Origin: an uncultured Micrococcales bacterium
Lineage (GTDB): Bacteria > Actinomycetota > Actinomycetes > Actinomycetales > Microbacteriaceae
Reading direction: 5' to 3'
Length of the DNA: 6,387 nt
NCBI GenBank assembly: GCA_903893675.1
Contig: CAITNA010000040.1
Span: 1-6,387 of the forward strand
Shown: piece by piece, positions 1 through 5,446 of the stretch
Numbering within the stretch: the first letter of the stretch is position 1
Layout of the letters: the number at the start of each line of letters is the position of its first letter
Program-made: the position numbers and the translations under genes
Notes under the pieces: generated by a model
Told to the model about the DNA's origin: nothing
The model's database searches: none
Seen by the model: only the letters and a program-made list of their open reading frames with translations

Positions 1-657
1 GAACAAGAGGTAAAGCCGACCTGGCGCGGCTGGATTCACACCGGCGTTCTGCCGCTTGTGATCGCCGGCGGAATTGTGCTGATCGTGCTGGCCCATGGCT
101 GGGTCGCAAAGACCGCATCGGCCGTGTTCTTCGCAAGCTCATTCTTGCTGTTCGGCAACTCGGCGCTCTACCACCGCTTCAACTGGCGCCCGCGCGTGAA
201 GAAAGCGCTCAAGCGCATCGACCACGCAAACATCTTCTTGCTCATCGCAGGTTCATACACGCCGATTACGCTTCTCGCCTTGCCGGCAAGTCGCGGGCTG
301 TGGTTGCTCATCGCGATTTGGGCGCTCACCGTTTTGGGCGTCGGCTTCCGCGTGTTCTGGATCAACGCTCCGCGCTGGCTATATGTTCCGATTTATCTTC
401 TTCTCGGATGGTCTGCCCTCGCGTTTATCGCGGACCTCTTCGCCGCCAACTTCGCGATGATGATTCTGATTCTCGCTGGCGGCTTGTGCTACTCGGTCGG
501 TGCAGTTATCTATGGGCTAAAGAAACCGAACCCGATTCCGGGTCACTTTGGTTTTCACGAGATTTTTCACGCACTGACAGTTGTGGCATTCATGTGCCAC
601 TGGACGGCGTCGCTACTTATTGCTCTTAGCCCGGCTGCCGGCAGCCTTGGTGCTTGA
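1..657 (+). CDS. hlyIII: Hemolysin III family (PAQR-like) membrane protein, 5' partial
   Basis: The reading frame is open from base 1, so the gene begins upstream; 218 residues are visible and the family is about 210-240 long, so few are missing. A GTG at 58 is in frame but is not the start, because the residues before it (RGWIH then a hydrophobic run) are the conserved family N-terminus. The protein is almost entirely hydrophobic, consistent with seven membrane helices. Family motifs follow in order: SALYH (His58), IDHANIFLLIAGSYTP (about 73-88) and HFGFHEIFH (182-190). His58, His186 and His190 fit the metal-site histidines of the PAQR/HlyIII superfamily. Despite the name, haemolysis is not established for most members; a role in membrane lipid homeostasis is suggested for the E. 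coli relative (YqfA/TrhA). The last 45 bases overlap the 3' end of the convergent gene on the other strand. Family call is strong, function weak. Confidence 0.93.
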   Translation, partial: EQEVKPTWRGWIHTGVLPLVIAGGIVLIVLAHGWVAKTASAVFFASSFLLFGNSALYHRFNWRPRVKKALKRIDHANIFLLIAGSYTPITLLALPASRGLWLLIAIWALTVLGVGFRVFWINAPRWLYVPIYLLLGWSALAFIADLFAANFAMMILILAGGLCYSVGAVIYGLKKPNPIPGHFGFHEIFHALTVVAFMCHWTASLLIALSPAAGSLGA

Positions 658-936
658 CGGTTTCTTAGCGGCAGGCTTTTTCGCGGCAGGCTCCTTGGCC
701 GGCGCAGCCGCAGCCTCAGCCTCGGCCTCGAGCTTTAGGCGAATCTCCTCGCGGTAGCGAACGCGACGAACGCGACGAACCATGTCGAAGATCAGCAGGA
801 TCGCAGCGGCAGTCACAAAGAAGGTCGCCAAGAAACCGACGGTGCCAGGGCTGTAAAAAGTGTTGGCTGGGTCGGTGGTTGGGGTAGGGCTCGGAGTCGA
901 GGCCGCGTGAATCAACTGACTAATGGCGAAATGCAT
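613..936 (-). CDS. Small single-pass membrane protein with Lys/Ala-rich cytoplasmic tail
   Basis: A 107-residue protein. The same frame stays open further upstream, to 1293, but I chose the ATG at 936 because that extension lies antisense to the DUF4307 gene and has no family look, whereas from 936 the protein matches a conserved actinobacterial small membrane protein. Layout: short N-terminus with a Pro/Thr/Ser stretch (about 12-24), the conserved YSPGTVGF motif (28-35), one membrane helix (about 33-52), a basic RRVRRVRYREE segment (54-64), an Ala/Glu run (about 69-82), then a Lys/Ala/Pro tail (81-107) containing PAAKK twice. The positive charges after the helix predict outside N-terminus and cytoplasmic tail. 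The position matches M. tuberculosis Rv1083, which lies next to mca there. No Shine-Dalgarno sequence precedes the ATG. The terminal 45 bases are antisense to the hemolysin III gene. Function unknown. Confidence 0.8.
   Translation of the reverse strand: MHFAISQLIHAASTPSPTPTTDPANTFYSPGTVGFLATFFVTAAAILLIFDMVRRVRRVRYREEIRLKLEAEAEAAAAPAKEPAAKKPAAKKPSSTKAAGSRAKSNK
633..646. repeat. 14-bp perfect GC palindrome inside a 3' gene overlap
   Basis: GGCTGCCGGCAGCC reads the same on both strands. As RNA it can form a 5-bp stem (GGCTG/CAGCC) with a CCGG loop. It lies within the 45-bp overlap between two convergent genes, where a two-way terminator would be expected. Neither strand has a clear T-run after it, so intrinsic termination is uncertain. 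It could simply reflect Ala/Gly codons on both strands. Confidence 0.4.
668..692 (-). repeat. In-frame 15-bp-period direct repeat encoding PAAKK twice
   Basis: The 10-mer GCGGCAGGCT (plus strand) occurs at 668-677 and again at 683-692. The 15-bp period equals five codons of the minus-strand small membrane protein and gives the duplicated PAAKK in its basic tail. This is the kind of short tandem unit that expands and contracts by slippage, so tail length may vary between relatives. Confidence 0.55.
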
Positions 937-972
937 GCTTCTAGTATCGCCGCCTCGGTTAGCCTTAAGGCG
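937..972. promoter_or_regulatory. Short divergent promoter region between small membrane protein and DUF4307 gene
   Basis: Only 36 bp separate the two start codons. On the plus strand TAGTAT (942-947) is a -10-like hexamer, and TAGCCT (960-965) lies 7 nt before the DUF4307 ATG. On the minus strand GATACT (948-943) overlaps TAGTAT and ends 6 nt before the other ATG. A perfect 10-bp palindrome GCCTTAAGGC (962-971) sits next to the DUF4307 start. Its AAGG is only 2 nt from the ATG, too close to be a normal ribosome site. No -35 box is clear. The elements are guesses from sequence; the need for divergent transcription from this gap is the solid part. Confidence 0.4.
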
Positions 973-1362
973 ATGAACCAGCAAGAAATCTTGGATGCCC
1001 GCTACGGCCGCACGAAGCGCTCGCGCCGCCGCGAGTTCATCTTTGGCGCATCCGTGGCGGTTGTAGCCACCCTGAGCTTTCTGATTTGGGCGGGCTTTGT
1101 CACCCAGACCAACGCCACTACCCCGTCGCCAAACACCCTGTCTTATCAGGTGGTTTCCGATCAACAGGTCAGCGTGACCTACAGCGTGAGCAACGCCGGC
1201 AACCGTGCAATTACCTGCGACCTGCAGGCCCTCGACTCGAAGTATGTGATTGTTGGCGAGCGCGAGGTCGACGTTCCGGCAGGGGCACCGCAACAGACCA
1301 GCCTGGTCAACACCGTTTCGAAGGCAGTGACCGGCGTGGTCAAAGCCTGCTGGGTGAAATAA
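973..1362 (+). CDS. DUF4307 family membrane-anchored protein
   Basis: A 129-residue protein with a short cytoplasmic N-terminus holding the family motif RYGR (10-13), a basic patch RTKRSRRR (13-20), one membrane helix (about 23-43) and an extracytoplasmic domain (44-129). That domain looks like a small beta-sandwich and carries two cysteines, Cys82 and Cys126, placed to form a disulfide. The frame is open back to an ATG at 907, but the ATG at 973 is preferred: DUF4307 proteins begin a few residues before the RYGR motif, and the longer form would run through the divergent gene. It is followed 12 bp later by greA, the same pairing as M. tuberculosis Rv1081c-greA, so cotranscription is possible. 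The role of the family is unknown. Confidence 0.82.
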   Translation: MNQQEILDARYGRTKRSRRREFIFGASVAVVATLSFLIWAGFVTQTNATTPSPNTLSYQVVSDQQVSVTYSVSNAGNRAITCDLQALDSKYVIVGEREVDVPAGAPQQTSLVNTVSKAVTGVVKACWVK

Positions 1363-1365
1363 ACT
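1337..1365 (+). promoter_or_regulatory. Candidate greA promoter for a leaderless mRNA
   Basis: TGGTCA (1337-1342, 4 of 6 to the -35 consensus) is followed after 17 bp by TAAACT (1360-1365, 4 of 6, with the key TA...T). The hexamer begins in the stop codon of the DUF4307 gene and ends 9 nt before the greA ATG. No Shine-Dalgarno sequence lies in the A-rich 12-bp gap, so transcription beginning at or next to the ATG would give a leaderless message. The same TAAACT hexamer lies 8 nt before the ilvA ATG. Confidence 0.4.
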
Positions 1366-1374
1366 TTCAAAACT

Positions 1375-1863
1375 ATGTCTGAATCACAAGGAATCTGGCT
1401 CACTCAAGAGGCCTACGACCGTCTCGCCGCCGAACTCGAGCACCGCAAGGGCGCCGGCCGCAAGGAAATCGCCCACAAGATCTCTGAGGCTCGCGCCGAG
1501 GGCGACCTGAAGGAAAACGGCGGCTACCATGCAGCTCGCGAGGAGCAGGGCAAGAACGAGGCCCGCATTGTGCGTCTAGAAGAGATGCTCGCATCGGCAA
1601 CCGTCGACGAAGAGCGCGAGGCCAGCGGCATCGTCGAGGCAGGCACAGTTGTGACCATCACCCTGAACGGCAACGAGCAGAAGTTCTTGCTTGGCAGCCA
1701 AGAGGTAGCAGAAGACCAGGATGAACTCGCCGTCTTCAGCCCAGATTCGCCGCTTGGCAAGGCCATCCTAGGTTTGGAAATCGGCGCTGAGAGTTCTTAC
1801 ACCGCACCTAACGGCAAGACCTTTGCGGTCAAGGTGCTAAACGTCGAAACCTTTATCGGCTAG
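1375..1863 (+). CDS. greA: Transcription elongation factor GreA
   Basis: A 162-residue protein of normal GreA length. GreA enters the secondary channel of backtracked RNA polymerase and stimulates cleavage of the 3' end of the transcript so that elongation can resume. The N-terminal coiled coil (about 10-80) carries the tip motif EGDLKENGGYHAAREEQG (42-59), with acidic Asp44 and Glu47 equivalent to the residues that help hold the catalytic Mg2+. The C-terminal FKBP-like domain (about 85-162) contains SPDSPLGKAILG. The ATG at 1375 is chosen because the N-terminus WLTQEAYDRLAAEL aligns with the family start. No Shine-Dalgarno sequence is present; translation may be leaderless or coupled to the DUF4307 gene. 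The last 11 bases overlap the convergent ABC ATPase gene. Confidence 0.97.
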   Translation: MSESQGIWLTQEAYDRLAAELEHRKGAGRKEIAHKISEARAEGDLKENGGYHAAREEQGKNEARIVRLEEMLASATVDEEREASGIVEAGTVVTITLNGNEQKFLLGSQEVAEDQDELAVFSPDSPLGKAILGLEIGAESSYTAPNGKTFAVKVLNVETFIG

Positions 1864-2560
1864 TAACCGAAACCGACCCGCCCTCAATGCGAAGGTGGGT
1901 CTTTGCGCGCTTGGCAACCTGCGAGTCGTGGGTCACGATGATCAGCGTGATGCCCTGCTCCTTGTGGAGCTTCTCGAGAACCGCCACGATTTCGTCTCGG
2001 GTGCCTTCATCCAAGTTGCCGGTTGGTTCGTCGGCAAGCAAAACTTCAGGTGACTTCACGAGTGCGCGGGCAATTGCAACGCGCTGCTGCTGACCACCCG
2101 AAAGCTCGCTTGGCAGGTGACCTGCGCGCTCAGCTAGACCGACCGAGGCAAGAGCCGCGGATGCCCGATCGCGACGCTCGTCGTCTGAAACACTTTGTGG
2201 CACGAGAGCCATCTCGACGTTCTCTTGCGCAGTCAAAGTTGGAATCAGGTTGAAGGTCTGAAAAACGAAACCGATCTTGTCAGCACGGATGTCGGCCAGC
2301 GCGGCATCGTTCTTCTTCGCAAGATTCTCGTCGTCGAGCAGAACTTCGCCCGAAGTTGGTCGGTCGAGCCCACCAAGTATCTGCAGCAAAGTCGACTTGC
2401 CGCCACCGGTCGGGCCCTGAATCGAAACCAGATCGCCGTTCTTGATCTTGAGCGACACGTTCTTCAACGCATCGACAGTTCCACGATTGGTCTTGTAGGT
2501 CTTCGATACGTTTTCAAGGCTGTAAACGAAGCCATCTTGGTTGCTCTTGTAACTAGGCAT
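1853..2560 (-). CDS. ABC transporter ATP-binding protein, MacB/LolD type
   Basis: A 235-residue ATPase, the usual size for this family, with every nucleotide-binding motif intact: Walker A GPTGGGKST (49-57), Q-loop Gln101, signature LSGGQQQRVAIARAL (153-167), Walker B VLLADE (173-178, catalytic Glu178), D-loop GNLD (181-184) and switch His211. It should work as a dimer on the inner face of the membrane, powering the permease encoded just upstream. The ATG at 2560 directly follows the permease TAA with no spacer, and a Shine-Dalgarno sequence lies in the permease 3' end, so translation is probably coupled. The 3' end overlaps greA by 11 bp in convergent orientation. Substrate unknown; MacB relatives export peptides or drugs or act in mechanotransmission. 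Confidence 0.95.
   Translation of the reverse strand: MPSYKSNQDGFVYSLENVSKTYKTNRGTVDALKNVSLKIKNGDLVSIQGPTGGGKSTLLQILGGLDRPTSGEVLLDDENLAKKNDAALADIRADKIGFVFQTFNLIPTLTAQENVEMALVPQSVSDDERRDRASAALASVGLAERAGHLPSELSGGQQQRVAIARALVKSPEVLLADEPTGNLDEGTRDEIVAVLEKLHKEQGITLIIVTHDSQVAKRAKTHLRIEGGSVSVTSR
1875..1901 (+). terminator. Candidate greA terminator hairpin
   Basis: GACCCGCC (1875-1882) pairs with GGTGGGTC (1894-1901) in an 8-bp stem with one G-U wobble and an 11-nt loop, starting 11 nt after the greA stop. The wobble pairs only in the plus-strand RNA; on the minus strand it is a C-A mismatch, which favours a role for greA. The following T-run is only three bases, so it is weak as a classical intrinsic terminator. 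It lies inside the ABC ATPase C-terminal codons. Confidence 0.45.
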
Positions 2561-4120
2561 TTATGCCACGCTCCTTAGTGCTTCTGCTGGGCTGAGTTTG
2601 GCTGCTCGCAAGCCGCCGATTGCACCTGCAAGCAGGCCACCAATCAGCGCGAATGCGATGGCCAGGATGAACATGTACGGCTCGATTGCAGCGGTCAGCT
2701 GGATGTTCGTTGCTGTTGATGCGGCCATCCTGCCGAACGGGCCACCACCCGGCAAGCCGCCACCAGGCAGGTTTCCGCCGCCTGGGAAGCCGCCAAAACC
2801 GCGGGTTGCAGACGCGACGCCAGCCGAGAGGGTCGGGCCAAAGGCGTTGATCACGAATACGCCGGCAGTGCCAAGCACCACTCCGAAGACTCCGCCGATC
2901 AGGCCATTCACGATTGACTCGCCAACCACTTGGCGCACGATTCGATTGCTTCTCCAGCCGATGGCCTTCAGAGTTCCGAACTCACGAACTCGACGATTCA
3001 CGCCCGAGGTGGTGAAAAGGATTGCGGTCGCGAATGCCGCGAGCAAGACAACCGCTGCAAGCCAGCCACCCAGCGAGTTGGTAAGGCTTGAGGCAGTGCC
3101 CAGCGAACCAGAGACACTTGAGGCCAGATCATCCTGAGACGAAACCGTGGCACCAGAAACATCCTTCTTGATTGCAGCCTTGAGAGTCGAAATCTGCGAG
3201 GAGTCCTTAGCGGTCACATACACGTTCGTGTAAGCGCCTGAGTTGCTCGAAAGAGTCTGAGCTAGCGCGATTGGCACGTATGCGTTTGAAGCAGTGCTCG
3301 ACGCGGTCTTCGACTGAACGATGCCAATCACAGTGAATTTCTTGGATGCGATTGTCACAGTGCTGCCAACCTTCAACGACTGACCCGTTGCATAGGTCTT
3401 GTCGAGAACCACGTTGTATGCGTTTGCATCAGCGGCTGTGAAGGTGCGACCCGAGTTGATGGTTACGTCATACAGCGGGCCGGCGGTGAGCACGTCAGTC
3501 GGAACACCTTCGACCGAGAATGAGCTGACATCGAACTGCGAGCCGCCGTTGCCATCAAAGCCACCGTGGAATCCACCTTGGGTGCTGCCGCCAAAACTTG
3601 GCTGTGGGTTTGAGCCTGTTGAAGGCAAACCGTTTTGTCCAGCGTTGCCACCCAGGCCGTTGGTGCCGGTGTTCGAGTTAGAACCGGTGCTCTGGTTGAA
3701 GGTCGGAAGGGTGCCGTTGAAAGTTATTGAGTTGAGCTTCAACGTCGCAACTGCTGCCTTGACGAGCGCCTCGCCTTGAACTGCCTTTACCTGGGCGTCG
3801 GTAAGGGTGCCCACACCAAATTGGGTGCGAAGGTTGCTGCGATTGAAGGTTCGAGTCTGTCCGTTGGTGCTGCCTTGGCCCGCACCGATCTGGAACCGCT
3901 GGCGGAAGTCACCTGCGCCAGGGGCCTGAGTCTTCGAAACTGAGATGTCTGTTCCAACGCCATAGAGGCCGCTGAGTGCCTGGGCCTGGGCCGACTTGAT
4001 GCCATTGCCGAGGCCACTAACGATCAGCACAAGGGCAATTGCCACGGCCATGCCGCTTGAAATAAGAATCGTTTGCTTGCGGCGTTTGGTTAGCTCGCGG
4101 CGCAGATAGGTGAAGAACAT
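2561..4120 (-). CDS. ABC transporter permease, MacB/FtsX family, with Gly-rich insertions
   Basis: A 519-residue permease with the four-helix MacB/FtsX plan: helix 1 (about 18-38), a large extracytoplasmic MacB-type domain (about 40-345), helix 2 (about 350-372), the cytoplasmic coupling motif REFGTLKAIGW (379-389), helix 3 (about 404-426), an outer loop and helix 4 (about 483-505), ending in the family signature SPAEALR (510-516). It is longer than the roughly 400 residues common for stand-alone permeases. The excess is mainly a Gly/Asn/Ser-rich stretch (about 141-195) in the outer domain and a PGGG-repeat loop (441-463) between helices 3 and 4. The ATG at 4120 follows a GAGGGAG ribosome site. 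It forms a two-gene unit with the ATPase. The direction is probably export or extracytoplasmic work, by family. No MacA-like fusion partner is present in the window. Confidence 0.92.
   Translation of the reverse strand: MFFTYLRRELTKRRKQTILISSGMAVAIALVLIVSGLGNGIKSAQAQALSGLYGVGTDISVSKTQAPGAGDFRQRFQIGAGQGSTNGQTRTFNRSNLRTQFGVGTLTDAQVKAVQGEALVKAAVATLKLNSITFNGTLPTFNQSTGSNSNTGTNGLGGNAGQNGLPSTGSNPQPSFGGSTQGGFHGGFDGNGGSQFDVSSFSVEGVPTDVLTAGPLYDVTINSGRTFTAADANAYNVVLDKTYATGQSLKVGSTVTIASKKFTVIGIVQSKTASSTASNAYVPIALAQTLSSNSGAYTNVYVTAKDSSQISTLKAAIKKDVSGATVSSQDDLASSVSGSLGTASSLTNSLGGWLAAVVLLAAFATAILFTTSGVNRRVREFGTLKAIGWRSNRIVRQVVGESIVNGLIGGVFGVVLGTAGVFVINAFGPTLSAGVASATRGFGGFPGGGNLPGGGLPGGGPFGRMAASTATNIQLTAAIEPYMFILAIAFALIGGLLAGAIGGLRAAKLSPAEALRSVA
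2571..2576 (-). promoter_or_regulatory. Shine-Dalgarno site of the ABC ATPase, inside the permease gene
   Basis: AAGGAG on the minus strand, 10 nt before the ATPase ATG and within the last codons of the permease. The permease stop and ATPase start read TAAATG without a gap. This supports both the chosen start and translational coupling. Confidence 0.7.
2732..2800 (-). repeat. PGGG tandem repeats in the outer loop of the permease
   Basis: Permease residues 441-463 contain three (F/L)PGGG units. The three PGGG units use different codons (CCA GGC GGC GGA, CCT GGT GGC GGC, CCG GGT GGT GGC). They are therefore not a fresh DNA duplication; the repeat is old or kept at protein level. By family topology the loop lies outside the membrane between helices 3 and 4. 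Confidence 0.7.
3536..3700 (-). repeat. Gly/Asn/Ser-rich low-complexity insertion in the permease outer domain
   Basis: Permease residues about 141-195 are dominated by Gly, Asn, Ser and Gln, with pieces such as GSNSNTGTNGLGGNAGQNG and GGFHGGFDGNGG, and have almost no hydrophobic core residues. A disordered loop facing the cell exterior is the simplest reading. Structured MacB-type sequence resumes at about 196 (FDVSSFSVEGVP). Confidence 0.65.
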
Positions 4121-4124
4121 TTGG

Positions 4125-4131
4125 CTCCCTC
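4125..4131 (-). promoter_or_regulatory. Shine-Dalgarno site of the permease
   Basis: GAGGGAG on the minus strand ends 4 nt before the permease ATG, and its GAGG core is 7 nt away. It contrasts with greA, ilvA and the ycaQ-like gene, which have no such site. Together with the 68-bp gap after ilvA, this is compatible with the permease being read from an upstream transcript. Confidence 0.55.
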
Positions 4132-4188
4132 GGATGCAGTTGCCTCCAGATTGCTCCCCGCGGCTGGCAATAGCCTGAAAGCTACCTG
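4132..4188 (-). other. Gap between ilvA and the ABC operon; no convincing terminator or promoter
   Basis: The best hairpin after the ilvA stop is GGTAGC/GCTATT, with two G-U pairs and no T-run, which is not convincing. TTGCCA resembles a -35 box, but no -10 lies at the right distance. Read-through from ilvA into the ABC genes is possible and is not excluded by anything seen here. Confidence 0.35.
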
Positions 4189-5427
4189 TTATTCCTCGCT
4201 GGCGATTCGGGCCTTGAGCCCGGCATCCTTGAGGGCCTTCATGACCTCATCGCGGTGAGCCGCACCCGAGGTCTCGACCGAAAGCTTGAGCTCAACCTCG
4301 CCAATGTCGAAGCCACCGCCGTGGCGAGTGTGAACGACCTCAACCACGTTTCCGTGAGCACGAGCAATGGCCTCGGCGGTCTTCACGAGCTGGCCCGGGC
4401 GATCTGGCAGCATGACGCTGATAGTGGTGTTGCGCTGAGCGGCCTCGAGGCCGTGGCCAATAACCTTCTGCAACAGCATTGGGTCGATGTTTCCACCAGA
4501 GAGAACTGCAACAGTCTTGCCCTTCGGCTTGACCTTGCGGGTCAGCAGCGCGGCAACCCCGACGGCACCTGCAGGCTCAACAACAAGCTTCGAGCGCTCG
4601 AGCAACACAACAATCGCCTGCGCAATTTCTGAGTCGCTGACGGTGACCACCTTGTCGATGTGGTTCTTGATTAGGTCGAACGGAATCTGACCAGGCTTGG
4701 CAACGGCAATGCCGTCGGCGATGGTTGCCTTGGTCGATATCTGAGTCGGCTTGCCCGCCTTGAGCGAGGCAACATAGCTCGCCGCGTTCTCGGTCTGAAC
4801 CCCGATGACCTGGATCTTCTTGCCGCGCTTTGCGGCCGCGAGCTTAGCAGCAACTGCAACGCCGGCAGCAAGACCGCCACCACCGATTGCAACGAGGATG
4901 GTCTGCACATCATCTAGCTCGTTCATGATCTCGAGCCCGACGGTGCCCTGCCCGATCACGACATCGAGGTTGTCGTAAGGCGGAACGAAAATCGCGCCTT
5001 TCTTTGCCGCATACTCCTTGGCGGCCTCGAGAGTCTCCGCAAACACAGCGCCCTGAAGCACAACATTCGCGCCATAGCTCTTGGTTGCCTCAAACTTCGG
5101 CAGGCTGGCGCCGACCGGCATAAAGATGGTGGCCTTGATGCCGAGCTTCTTCGCTGCCAGAGCAACACCCTGCGCGTGGTTGCCGGCCGAGGCCGCAACG
5201 ACTCCGCGCTTGCGTTCATCCTTGGTGAGTTTGCTCATGCGGTTGAAGGCGCCGCGAAGCTTGTATGCGCCGGTTCGCTGCAGGTTCTCGGCCTTCAGAA
5301 AAACGTCGTGCCCGACTACCTGCGAGAGAAAGTTCGAGTGCAAAATCGGGGTCTCCACGGCAACCTGGCGCACATTGATAAGCGCCTGCTCAAACTCGGC
5401 AAGGGTCGGAACGTGGGTGGTAGTCAT
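4189..5427 (-). CDS. ilvA: Threonine ammonia-lyase with one C-terminal ACT domain
   Basis: A 412-residue PLP enzyme that converts L-threonine to 2-oxobutanoate and ammonia, the entry step to isoleucine or a catabolic route. In the fold-type II catalytic domain (about 1-325) the motif TGAYKLRGA contains the PLP lysine, Lys56. SAGNHAQG (80-87) is the substrate/cofactor loop, GGGGL (182-186) binds the PLP phosphate, and Ser310 of SGGN faces the pyridine nitrogen. An ACT domain (about 333-412, MLPDRPGQLVKTAEAIA) is the likely regulatory site. Length and the single ACT domain fit the about 400-residue type rather than the longer two-ACT biosynthetic enzyme. The frame is open to 5556, but the ATG at 5427 is chosen because upstream codons are antisense to the divergent gene and unlike the family. 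No Shine-Dalgarno sequence is present. Allosteric effector not predictable. Confidence 0.95.
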   Translation of the reverse strand: MTTTHVPTLAEFEQALINVRQVAVETPILHSNFLSQVVGHDVFLKAENLQRTGAYKLRGAFNRMSKLTKDERKRGVVAASAGNHAQGVALAAKKLGIKATIFMPVGASLPKFEATKSYGANVVLQGAVFAETLEAAKEYAAKKGAIFVPPYDNLDVVIGQGTVGLEIMNELDDVQTILVAIGGGGLAAGVAVAAKLAAAKRGKKIQVIGVQTENAASYVASLKAGKPTQISTKATIADGIAVAKPGQIPFDLIKNHIDKVVTVSDSEIAQAIVVLLERSKLVVEPAGAVGVAALLTRKVKPKGKTVAVLSGGNIDPMLLQKVIGHGLEAAQRNTTISVMLPDRPGQLVKTAEAIARAHGNVVEVVHTRHGGGFDIGEVELKLSVETSGAAHRDEVMKALKDAGLKARIASEE

Positions 5428-5446
5428 AAGGCTAAAGTTTAGTTTG
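5428..5446. promoter_or_regulatory. Symmetric bidirectional -10 region, probably for two leaderless mRNAs
   Basis: The 19 bp between the divergent ATG codons are centred on the 11-bp palindrome CTAAA-G-TTTAG (5432-5442). On the plus strand it reads TAAAGT (5433-5438), and on the minus strand TAAACT (5441-5436). Both match the -10 consensus at 4 of 6 with the key TA...T, and each ends exactly 8 nt before its own ATG. Neither gene has room for a Shine-Dalgarno sequence or an untranslated leader. No -35 box is evident on either side. Confidence 0.6.

Noticed and set aside
58..60. GTG as the start of the hemolysin III gene
   Set aside because: The conserved RGWIH segment is encoded upstream in the same open frame, so the true start lies before the window.
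962..971. AAGG within GCCTTAAGGC as the DUF4307 ribosome site
   Set aside because: Only 2 nt separate it from the ATG, too close for normal Shine-Dalgarno use; the palindrome is kept only as a possible operator.
937..1293. N-terminal extension of the small membrane protein frame on the minus strand
   Set aside because: The extension lies antisense to the DUF4307 gene and has no membrane or family features, whereas the ATG at 936 gives the conserved form.
2598..3137. 179-residue plus-strand open frame rich in proline
   Set aside because: It is the antisense image of the permease; its proline runs mirror the Gly codons of the PGGG loop.
1853..4120. The ABC pair as an antibiotic resistance or lantibiotic (BceAB-like) defence system
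   Set aside because: The permease has the four-helix MacB/FtsX plan rather than ten helices, and no sensor kinase, response regulator or fusion protein is visible.
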